Shown piece by piece: positions 7,894 to 13,597 of a stretch of 19,061 nucleotides of DNA. Made by a program: the position numbers and the translations under genes. The stretch is from M3007 sp040383605 (GTDB lineage: Bacteria; Bacteroidota; Bacteroidia; Chitinophagales; Saprospiraceae). The stretch covers positions 1 to 19,061 of the forward strand of contig JBEIDF010000058.1 of assembly GCA_040383605.1 (NCBI GenBank). The letters are read 5' to 3'. Below the pieces are notes generated by a model. The model did not search any database, was not told where the DNA came from, and saw only the letters and a program-made list of their open reading frames with translations. Positions within the stretch are counted from its first letter, which is position 1. Every line of letters begins with the position of its first letter.

Positions 7894-8817
7894 TTATTTC
7901 CAGAGATTGTTAATTTGATACGCGACGCCGCCGCCGAAAGCAGTGGAAAGGCCGACATTGCGGCCGCTGAGGGTGTAATTGCCGAAGGCGATCAGGCTCA
8001 GCCCTTTGCCTTCCTGCAGGTAATACTGTACCTCTGCGCCGATACGCGTCTGATCCATGTTATAGGAAGGAAATGGCATGTCATTTCGGCGGATATCGTT
8101 ACCACCGAGGGTATTCATGCCCATGTACACCAGATTGGCCTTGATATGGCTGTTGACATACCCTGCGGCGATGCGAAAATCCGCCACTGCCGGCATTTGT
8201 ACTGAACTGGTGTAATAGGGCACATCGCCATCGTAGTAAAAATCGCGCTCCAATTCGATGTTGCTGCGGGAGATGTAGGCGCCCGAAGCGGTGAAAAACA
8301 GGCCGGAATTCAACTGCATTTGCAGGATGCCCCTGCCCGTCAGGTTGGTGCTGCCCAGTCCGATAGACAAAGGCAGGTAGTCCGGGTAATAATTGGAAAC
8401 AGGCGTGGAGATCGTACCCACAGCAAAAAACGCCAGGGAACCCATGCTCATGGAGCGGTTGATCAGGCGGGCCTTCAGGCCAACCTGCAGGTCCTGAAAT
8501 CCCTGATGCCCGCGCAGAACGCCCTGGCTTGCGCTGGTAGAGACGTACGGAACGCCGACGAGGAGATTCAGGTAGTCTGTGATACCGAGCGCAAACATTG
8601 GCATTACTGCCTGGCGGCTCACGCGGCCCAGGTTGGGGTTGTCGCGGCGGAGGGCGCCTTCCCAGTATTCCGTCCAGGAATCATAGGAATACGGCACGGC
8701 AACGCAGATTTGGGATTTTCCCATGAAAAAGCCGTCATCTGGCGTTTGGGCCTGGGCGAGCACAGTCCAAAACAACAATAGGCAAACCCATAAGGGGCGG
8801 AGAGACAAGACAGTCAT
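7894..8817 (-). CDS. Outer-membrane beta-barrel protein (transporter-like)
   Basis: This 307-residue protein has a clear signal peptide (about 1-23, ending AQAQ). The mature part alternates polar and hydrophobic residues with many aromatic strand ends, for example DYLNLLVGVPYVS, GLKARLINRS, LNSGLFFTASGAYIS and LSLIAFGNYTL. This is typical of a 12-16-strand outer-membrane barrel. It resembles the barrel proteins often annotated as transporter or phenol-degradation MetA-like, but I do not recognise a specific family or substrate. It is the first gene of a two-gene operon with the haloperoxidase-like lipoprotein, so it could supply substrate or let product out; that is inference from gene order only. 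The start ATG at 8817 fits the signal peptide. A candidate -7 element lies 18-25 bp upstream and four 11-bp-phased boxes lie upstream of that. Confidence 0.8.
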   Translation of the reverse strand: MTVLSLRPLWVCLLLFWTVLAQAQTPDDGFFMGKSQICVAVPYSYDSWTEYWEGALRRDNPNLGRVSRQAVMPMFALGITDYLNLLVGVPYVSTSASQGVLRGHQGFQDLQVGLKARLINRSMSMGSLAFFAVGTISTPVSNYYPDYLPLSIGLGSTNLTGRGILQMQLNSGLFFTASGAYISRSNIELERDFYYDGDVPYYTSSVQMPAVADFRIAAGYVNSHIKANLVYMGMNTLGGNDIRRNDMPFPSYNMDQTRIGAEVQYYLQEGKGLSLIAFGNYTLSGRNVGLSTAFGGGVAYQINNLWK

Positions 8818-8834
8818 AGTGCGGATATTTTATG

Positions 8835-8842
8835 CAAACATC
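8835..8842 (-). promoter_or_regulatory. Weak -7 element of barrel/haloperoxidase operon
   Basis: On the minus strand this reads GATGTTTG, one mismatch from TAnnTTTG. It sits between the start codon (8817) and the phased TTAGA(A) boxes. A weak core promoter directly downstream of repeated boxes fits activation by a bound regulator. Confidence 0.35.
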
Positions 8843-8864
8843 CGGCGCGGCTGCTTGGAAGTCC

Positions 8865-8902
8865 TTAGAACGGTTTTAGAAAGATGTTAGAATTTGCTTA
8901 GA
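8865..8902. promoter_or_regulatory. Four 11-bp-phased TTAGA(A) boxes, probable operator
   Basis: On the plus strand TTAGAA occurs at 8865, 8876 and 8887, and TTAGA at 8898: four direct repeats with exactly 11-bp spacing, one helical turn each. In the direction of transcription (minus) they read TTCTAA and lie at about -36 to -73 from the inferred start of the barrel/haloperoxidase operon. OmpR/PhoB-type response regulators bind direct repeats with 10-11-bp spacing, so this is a plausible binding array for such a protein. No regulator gene is in the window. Confidence 0.65.
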
Positions 8903-8916
8903 GCGCCTCATCGCAT

Positions 8917-10488
8917 TCAATTCAGCACAAAATACATATCAATTTCCCCTTTGTTTTTCACGGCAATTTTGCCCCGGTAGGTGCAGGGGAAGTCCATTTT
9001 AATTAGTTCATGCACATCGCCGGAGATATTGATTTTGCCGCCTTCGCCGGCCGCTTCCACGCGGGCGGCGATATTCACGGTATCGCCCCAGATATCGAAG
9101 GCGAATTTTTTGGAGCCCACCACGCCGGCCACCACGGGACCGGCGTGGATACCGATTCGGGCGTCGAAGCGGGGCAGCCCTTGCTGGTCCCGACCGGCAT
9201 TCCACCGGGCGAGCCAAGCCTGCATTTCTTTGGCGGCCTGCACCATATCGCGCAGTTGCGCGCCGCCGCCATTGGGCAGCCCGCCCGCGCACATATAGGC
9301 GTCGCCGATGGTTTTGATTTTTTCCAGTCCGTGCCGCGCGATGATTTCGTCGAAGGCTTTGAAGCAGGTATCGAGTTCGGAGACCAGTTGTTGCGGGCTC
9401 AGTTTTTCCGCGATGGTGCTAAAGCCCACGAAATCGGCGAAGAGCACGCTGACCTCTTCGAAGTAGCGCGCATCGGCATGCCCTTGTTTTTTCAGTTCGT
9501 CGGCGACCAGCGCGGGCAGGATATTGAGGAGCAGGTTTTCGGAGCGTTCCTGTTCTTCGCGGATGATCTGGTTTTTTTCTGTCAGCACGCGGGCATTCTG
9601 GCGGGCGCGGATTAGGTTGAATGTGGCGCCGCCGAATAGCAGCACGAGTAAGCCGATGAGGGCGTAATTAAAATTTCGGTTGCTTTCCGCGCGGCGGAGT
9701 TCGAGGTTCCAATTGACGATGGCCATCGAGTCGCGGCCGGCTTGGTAAGCGAGCGAGTCGAGCATGCGGCGTTGTTGCGCCAGCAGGAGTTCGTTTTTGG
9801 CTTGGTCTTCATTCATTTGTTGGATAACGGCTTCCCGCGCGGCGAGTTGCGTCATCAGGTCGGTTCCGATTTGCGTACCTTTTTTCCCGGTTTCGGCGCC
9901 GGCGGCTTTCTTATCGGTCTCCATTTTTTGGATAATCTCCGACATCCGGGCTAATTCCTGTTTCATTTCGGCGCGGGTGCGGGGTATTTCTGGCGGCGGC
10001 AGCGGGCCGATCGGATCCGGATTGGTAGCAGCGGCGATTTCTGCATCCAGTTCGCGGACATCCTTTTGATTGCCGCGCGCTTCGGCGATTTGCCGGAGTT
10101 GCTGCAGGTTTTTGAGCAGCAGTTCGGGATCTGCCTCGCCGCTGCGCAGCACCCGGTTGCTTTCCAGAAAAGCCGCAACCGCCCGCCTTTCTTTTTTGTT
10201 TTGGCGGTGTAAAAGCCCTTTTCGGTGCAGCGCTTCGGCCCGAAGCTGGGGAAGTTTGAGGTTTTTAGCGTTTTTTTCTGCCAGATCGGCATTGTCTTCG
10301 GCTTCAGACCAAAGTCCGGCGGCCATTTGCGCATCGGTCAGCGCCAGCAACAACTCGACCTGGCGCGCGCCGGAAGCGGCCTTGGCCTCTTTGTCGAGAC
10401 GGGCCAGGTCGGGCGCCTGGGCCGGAAGTGCAGATGAAAAAAGCGAGAAGAGGGGGAGCAAAAGGGAAATCAAGACGCGAGGTCGCAT
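8917..10488 (-). CDS. Membrane-bound class III adenylate cyclase with periplasmic helical sensor region
   Basis: The product is 523 residues from the ATG at 10488. A TTG 12 codons upstream is less likely because it falls inside the promoter. The order is signal peptide (1-25), TPR-like alpha-helical region (about 28-150), proline-rich linker (about 158-170), coiled coil (170-270), membrane helix (274-293), short signalling helix, then the cyclase domain (about 335-520). Metal-binding aspartates are D352 (FADFVGFS) and D396 (KTIGD). The adenine-selecting pair is present as K392 (EKIKTIGD) and D465 (FDIWGD). The transition-state pair is N472 and R476 (NIAAR). All residues for cAMP synthesis are therefore intact, and guanylate cyclase is unlikely. 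Catalysis would be cytoplasmic and sensing periplasmic. It is transcribed toward the barrel operon with 99 bp between, and divergently from the methyltransferase. Confidence 0.9.
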   Translation of the reverse strand: MRPRVLISLLLPLFSLFSSALPAQAPDLARLDKEAKAASGARQVELLLALTDAQMAAGLWSEAEDNADLAEKNAKNLKLPQLRAEALHRKGLLHRQNKKERRAVAAFLESNRVLRSGEADPELLLKNLQQLRQIAEARGNQKDVRELDAEIAAATNPDPIGPLPPPEIPRTRAEMKQELARMSEIIQKMETDKKAAGAETGKKGTQIGTDLMTQLAAREAVIQQMNEDQAKNELLLAQQRRMLDSLAYQAGRDSMAIVNWNLELRRAESNRNFNYALIGLLVLLFGGATFNLIRARQNARVLTEKNQIIREEQERSENLLLNILPALVADELKKQGHADARYFEEVSVLFADFVGFSTIAEKLSPQQLVSELDTCFKAFDEIIARHGLEKIKTIGDAYMCAGGLPNGGGAQLRDMVQAAKEMQAWLARWNAGRDQQGLPRFDARIGIHAGPVVAGVVGSKKFAFDIWGDTVNIAARVEAAGEGGKINISGDVHELIKMDFPCTYRGKIAVKNKGEIDMYFVLN

Positions 10489-10521
10489 AAGAACTTGTTC
10501 AAAGCAGGCAGTTAAAGAAAA

Positions 10522-10529
10522 CAAATGTA
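10522..10529 (-). promoter_or_regulatory. -7 element of the adenylate cyclase gene
   Basis: On the minus strand TACATTTG matches TAnnTTTG. Transcription would begin near 10516, giving a leader of about 28 nt to the ATG at 10488. A TTTTTG lies 15 nt upstream, which is close for a -33 element. This placement argues against the TTG start at 10524. Confidence 0.5.
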
Positions 10530-10553
10530 TGACGTAATTTTACGCAAAAAGTA

Positions 10554-10618
10554 AAAGCTTGTTCAAATTTTGATTTCTGGGCAGTTGCAGCCCAGAAATC
10601 AAAATTTGAACAAGCTTT
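10554..10618. repeat. Perfect 29-bp inverted repeat with 7-nt loop
   Basis: Bases 10554-10582 are exactly complementary to 10590-10618, with loop AGTTGCA between. The arm starts AAAGCTTGTTCAAATTTTG and ends with TTTCTGGGC. The 10-mer CTTGTTCAAA inside each arm occurs a third time at 10494-10503, just before the cyclase start codon. The repeat lies between two divergent genes and its right end supplies the TAA (10618-10620) that closes the methyltransferase frame upstream. There is no T-run, so a terminator is unlikely. A binding site, a repeated palindrome, or an RNA hairpin in a leader is possible. Confidence 0.85.
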
Positions 10619-10635
10619 AAAACAGAAATAACAAT

Positions 10636-11805
10636 TTGGAAAGCGCGCGCACCAGGCAATTCATCCGGGAGCATCTGCACGACCCCGACCTGCACCGGCT
10701 CCTGCTGTCGGCCGGCAAGTGGCCCGACCTGCCCATGCCGTATATTGTGCAGCAAATTGAGGCGTTGCGCAAATTGCACGATAAAGCGCCCGACTGGTTC
10801 GATCCTGCGCTGCGCCTGCCCCCGGGTCTGTCCATCGAGCAGGCGTCCTCCGAAGCGACCGCGCGTTTCAAAGCGGGGCTGTTTTCCGGCGAGCGTATGG
10901 CCGACCTGACCGGCGGCCTGGGCATAGACGCCTTTTATTTTGCGCAGCGGTTCGAGCGCCTGTGGTATGTGGAACAGCAGCCCGACTTGGCGGAATTGGC
11001 CCGGTATAATTTCGCGCTGAAAGGTCAAAATAACATCGCGTGTGCAACAGCGGAGGCTGCGGAATTTTTATCGGACGAACAGGCGTCCTTCGACCTGCTC
11101 TACCTCGATCCAGCGCGCCGCGACAACCAGCGGCAAAAAGTCTTCCGCCTGTCCGATTGCAGTCCGGACGCCGCCGCCCTCTGTCCCTTGTTGCTGGCGC
11201 GCGCGCCGCGGGCGCTCATTAAAACGGCGCCCCTGCTGGATTTGAAGGCCGGCGTTGCGGAACTGAAGCAGGTAGCCCGCATTTGGGTAGTCGCCCTGCG
11301 CGACGAAGTAAAAGAGGTGCTTTTTCTGCTGGAGCGCGCAGTGCCGGCTCCTGCGGACATTCCGGTGACGGCCGTGAACCTCGAAAGCGGACAGCCCGAT
11401 TTCACCTTCACCCTCCAAGAGGAAGCGGCCGCGGAAGCGCCGCCCGGCCCCCTGCAGGCCTGGTTGTACGAGCCCAATGCGGCGATCCTCAAAGCCGGCG
11501 CTTTTCGCAGTTTTGCGGCCCGGTACGGCCTGACCAAATTACACCCAAATTCCCACCTGTACACCTCGTACGAGAAGATCAGCGGCCTGCCCGCGCGCTG
11601 TTTCCGGGTGCTGGGCGTTTGCAAATACGAGAAAAAAGCGGTTCAGACACTTTTGCCTGAACCGCGGGGAAATATTACTACACGCAATTTTCCAGATGGC
11701 GCGGAGGCCGTGCGCAAAAAACTCGGCCTGGCCGACGGCGGCGACCGGTACTTGTTCGCAACCAAGACAAACCAGGGAAACCAAATCATCGTCTGCGAAA
11801 AATAG
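10636..11805 (+). CDS. PG_1098-type class I SAM-dependent methyltransferase (THUMP-like)
   Basis: This 389-residue protein is of the Bacteroidota class I methyltransferase family with a ferredoxin-like and THUMP-like C-terminus, presumably acting on RNA. The N-terminal helical region carries TRQFIREH and PDLPMPYIVQQIEA. The SAM-binding motif is D90-LTGGLGID98 and the catalytic-loop-like motif is D158-PARRD. The C-terminal part from about residue 280 (YEPNAAILKAGAFRSFA, then a GNITTRNFPDGAEAVRKKLGL stretch) matches the Fer and THUMP-like end. The start is uncertain: the frame is closed by TAA at 10618-10620 and holds no ATG before residue 34, so the TTG at 10636 is the best choice, and homologues start close to the TRQFI motif. 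No Shine-Dalgarno is seen. The substrate is unknown. It stands alone, with no same-strand neighbour close enough for an operon. Confidence 0.85.
   Translation: MESARTRQFIREHLHDPDLHRLLLSAGKWPDLPMPYIVQQIEALRKLHDKAPDWFDPALRLPPGLSIEQASSEATARFKAGLFSGERMADLTGGLGIDAFYFAQRFERLWYVEQQPDLAELARYNFALKGQNNIACATAEAAEFLSDEQASFDLLYLDPARRDNQRQKVFRLSDCSPDAAALCPLLLARAPRALIKTAPLLDLKAGVAELKQVARIWVVALRDEVKEVLFLLERAVPAPADIPVTAVNLESGQPDFTFTLQEEAAAEAPPGPLQAWLYEPNAAILKAGAFRSFAARYGLTKLHPNSHLYTSYEKISGLPARCFRVLGVCKYEKKAVQTLLPEPRGNITTRNFPDGAEAVRKKLGLADGGDRYLFATKTNQGNQIIVCEK
11638..11665. other. 9-bp perfect stem-loop inside the methyltransferase gene
   Basis: GCGGTTCAG (11638-11646) is exactly complementary to CTGAACCGC (11657-11665) across a 10-nt loop. 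It encodes part of the AVQTLLPEPRG stretch near residue 340. It may be chance or a mild RNA structure; it is not followed by a T-run. Confidence 0.45.
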
Positions 11806-12152
11806 GCCGCCCATTTCAGCCACAAAAATACCCGCAGGCCGACCGGTTTAAAAAGGACGTTTTGCCTCTTTTTTAAAAGGTGTTTTTTTAAAAAAAATAG
11901 TTTTTTAAAAAGATAAAATTTTAAAAATGAGGAAAATAGAGACAAACCAAACGGTCGCGAAAACGGCAGGAAAACACAATTATATACCGCGAAAAAAGCG
12001 CCGGCTGCATAATTTTTCTAAAAATAACAACTAACCACCTAAATCTGCCGCATCTTTGGGTATCTGCCCGGATGGCTGTTCGGGCTGGTCGCTTTGCGCT
12101 GTATAATTTTTTTTCCTGTTCAGCGGTTACAAATTTACCATTCGAAGCATTT
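11806..12152. other. AT-rich intergenic region
   Basis: This stretch has no convincing gene. From about 11860 to 11935 it is almost pure A/T (TTTTTTTAAAAAAAA and similar), in sharp contrast to the GC-rich genes on both sides. It may serve as a terminator zone for the methyltransferase or a bent promoter-upstream region for the sigma operon. Possible promoter elements for the sigma operon are CATCTTTG at 12051-12058 and a TATAAT farther on (around 12102). Confidence 0.6.
12051..12058 (+). promoter_or_regulatory. Possible -7 element of sigma/caspase operon
   Basis: CATCTTTG is one base off TAnnTTTG. No TTG is visible at -33, which would fit an ECF sigma factor transcribing its own operon from a non-standard promoter. 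The implied leader is about 90 nt to the small ORF. Confidence 0.3.
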
Positions 12153-12254
12153 ATGAGAGACCTTACGAAGCAACAAGAATCGAAAATCCTGGCAGCCGCG
12201 CGCGGGCCCTGGCCGCGGCACGGGGGCATTAACCCTACTCCCGATGGCATTTAG
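12153..12254 (+). CDS. 33-codon leader ORF overlapping the sigma factor start
   Basis: ATG at 12153 opens a 33-residue peptide (MRDLTKQQESKILAAARG..., ending NPTPDGI) that stops at TAG 12252-12254. The sigma gene's ATG at 12244 lies inside its last codons in another frame, an 11-bp overlap. This geometry suits translational coupling: ribosomes finishing the leader would re-initiate on the sigma ATG. The peptide has no recognisable domain. It may be a regulatory leader, a real small protein, or chance. Confidence 0.4.
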   Translation: MRDLTKQQESKILAAARGPWPRHGGINPTPDGI

Positions 12255-12858
12255 GCTCGCTCTTTTTTCGCGAAGCAGCGCCCGGGCCGTCTGCAACGAC
12301 TTTCCGGATCACCGCCTGCTCACCGAGGCCCTGCAACGCGAAGAGGCCCGCGCAATTCAGTGCCTGTCGGCGCGGACGGCTGCGGGGATCGCCGCGATTG
12401 GCCGTAATTTTGGATTAAAGGCGGAGGATATCGAAGAATTGCAGTGCGATTGCATCGTCTTGTTTATTCAAAAACTCCGATCCGGCGCCTACACGTATCG
12501 CGGGCACGATCCGGCCTCGTACGTGATCGAGGTGGCCAAATTGCGCGCGCGCCACTACGCGCGGCAGGTAAACCGACGCCGGGCGGAAATGTTGGAGGCC
12601 GACCTTGATCCGGCCGATCCGGACCGATTCGACGAAAGTCTGGAGAACGCCGGTATGCTGCGCACGCTGCTTCAATTAGCCGATGAAAACTGCCGCGCGC
12701 TGATCACCCTCAAATACCTCGAGGGGCGGCGCGATAAAGAGGTGATTGCGCTGGGCATCACGCCGTACGCCACCGAGAAAAGCCTGAAAAGCCAACGCGC
12801 AAAATGTATGAAAAAACTCGCCGAAGCCTTCGCCGCCCGGCGCAATCAAAAAATATAA
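12244..12858 (+). CDS. ECF-type RNA polymerase sigma factor
   Basis: This is a 204-residue sigma-70-family factor with only regions 2 and 4. Region 2 covers about residues 25-112: helix DHRLLTEALQREEARAIQCL, then EDIEELQCDCIVLFIQKL, then the promoter-melting stretch YRGHDPASYVIEVAKLRAR. A short acidic linker (118-135, LDPADPDRFDESLE) follows. Region 4 covers about 138-198, with a helix-turn-helix GRRDKEVIALGITPYATEKS. It would direct RNA polymerase to its own set of promoters. It is the first conventional gene of an operon: the next gene starts 3 bp after its stop and has an anti-sigma-like N-terminus, so release from the membrane partner is the likely control. The start at 12244 overlaps the leader ORF. 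Target promoters are unknown. Confidence 0.88.
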   Translation: MAFRLALFSRSSARAVCNDFPDHRLLTEALQREEARAIQCLSARTAAGIAAIGRNFGLKAEDIEELQCDCIVLFIQKLRSGAYTYRGHDPASYVIEVAKLRARHYARQVNRRRAEMLEADLDPADPDRFDESLENAGMLRTLLQLADENCRALITLKYLEGRRDKEVIALGITPYATEKSLKSQRAKCMKKLAEAFAARRNQKI

Positions 12859-12861
12859 GCC

Positions 12862-13593
12862 ATGGACCACCCGGAAGAAGTAATCGAAGCGTACATAAAC
12901 GACGAGCTGGATGCCGGCGCGCGCGCGGATTTTGAGCGCGCGATCCAGTCGGACGAGGCCCTCCGCGCGGCCGTCGCCCAGCGCCGGGCAGTCCACGACG
13001 CCCTGCAGACCCTGCGCTTGCGGGAGCAGGTGCGCCATAATCTCCGCCCGCCTGCGCCAGACGGTTCCGGTCGGTGGCCGCTGTTGGCCGCTGTTTTGGT
13101 GGCGGTAGTCGCAGGCACGGTGTATTTTTGGACGACCCGGCGACCGGAAGCGCCGGCGCCCATACCCCCCGAACGCCCGGCCGCGCCTGCGCCTGAATCG
13201 CCTATGGACAATCCGCCGGCCAAACCCAGTCCGCCGGCGCCGCGTCCGCTTTCCCCCAATGCCCGGCGGGCCTATGCCGCGGCCCTCCGCCAGCTGGAAG
13301 ACCTCGACTACACTTTCATGGGCGCGCCGCAGAAAGATACGACGCTCGAGCGGCAGATCAACCAAGCCATCGGGTTTCTAAAAAGTGCGCAACCCGCCCG
13401 GGCGATCCCCCTGCTCGACGTTGCGCGCGCACGCGAAAACGCTTTGTACCAGGAAGACCTGGCATGGCTGCTGGCGCTCGCCTGGCTGCCCTCGAATCCC
13501 GCCAAGGGCAAGGCCCTGCTCCAGGCGATTGCGGATGATCCCGCCCATACCAAACGATTTGACGCCCTGAAGATCCTGCGACAACTGGAATAA
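12862..13593 (+). CDS. Single-pass membrane protein: anti-sigma-like N-terminus, helical periplasmic domain
   Basis: This is a 243-residue protein. Residues 1-60 (EEVIEAYINDELDAGARADFE, then DEALRAAVAQRRAVHDALQ) resemble the short cytoplasmic helical segment at the start of many Bacteroidota anti-sigma and TPR membrane proteins; no zinc-binding HxxxCxxC motif is present. One membrane helix covers about 72-90 (WPLLAAVLVAVVAGTVYFW). A Pro/Ala-rich spacer (94-132) leads to a C-terminal alpha-helical domain (about 133-243) with a TPR-like look (ALYQEDLAWLLALAWL, NPAKGKALLQAIADDP). It probably holds the sigma factor at the membrane and senses an envelope state through its periplasmic part. It sits 3 bp after the sigma gene and 4 bp before the caspase gene, so all three should be made together. 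The anti-sigma role is inferred from context and the weak N-terminal likeness. Confidence 0.75.
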   Translation: MDHPEEVIEAYINDELDAGARADFERAIQSDEALRAAVAQRRAVHDALQTLRLREQVRHNLRPPAPDGSGRWPLLAAVLVAVVAGTVYFWTTRRPEAPAPIPPERPAAPAPESPMDNPPAKPSPPAPRPLSPNARRAYAAALRQLEDLDYTFMGAPQKDTTLERQINQAIGFLKSAQPARAIPLLDVARARENALYQEDLAWLLALAWLPSNPAKGKALLQAIADDPAHTKRFDALKILRQLE

Positions 13594-13597
13594 GCGC

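Noticed and set aside
6745..8205. A 486-codon open frame on the plus strand
   Set aside because: It crosses two clear minus-strand genes (haloperoxidase-like and barrel) and their gap; composition is that of an antisense shadow.
8917..10524. Cyclase start at TTG 10524 instead of ATG 10488
   Set aside because: That TTG overlaps the TACATTTG promoter element and would put 12 residues before an otherwise normal signal peptide.
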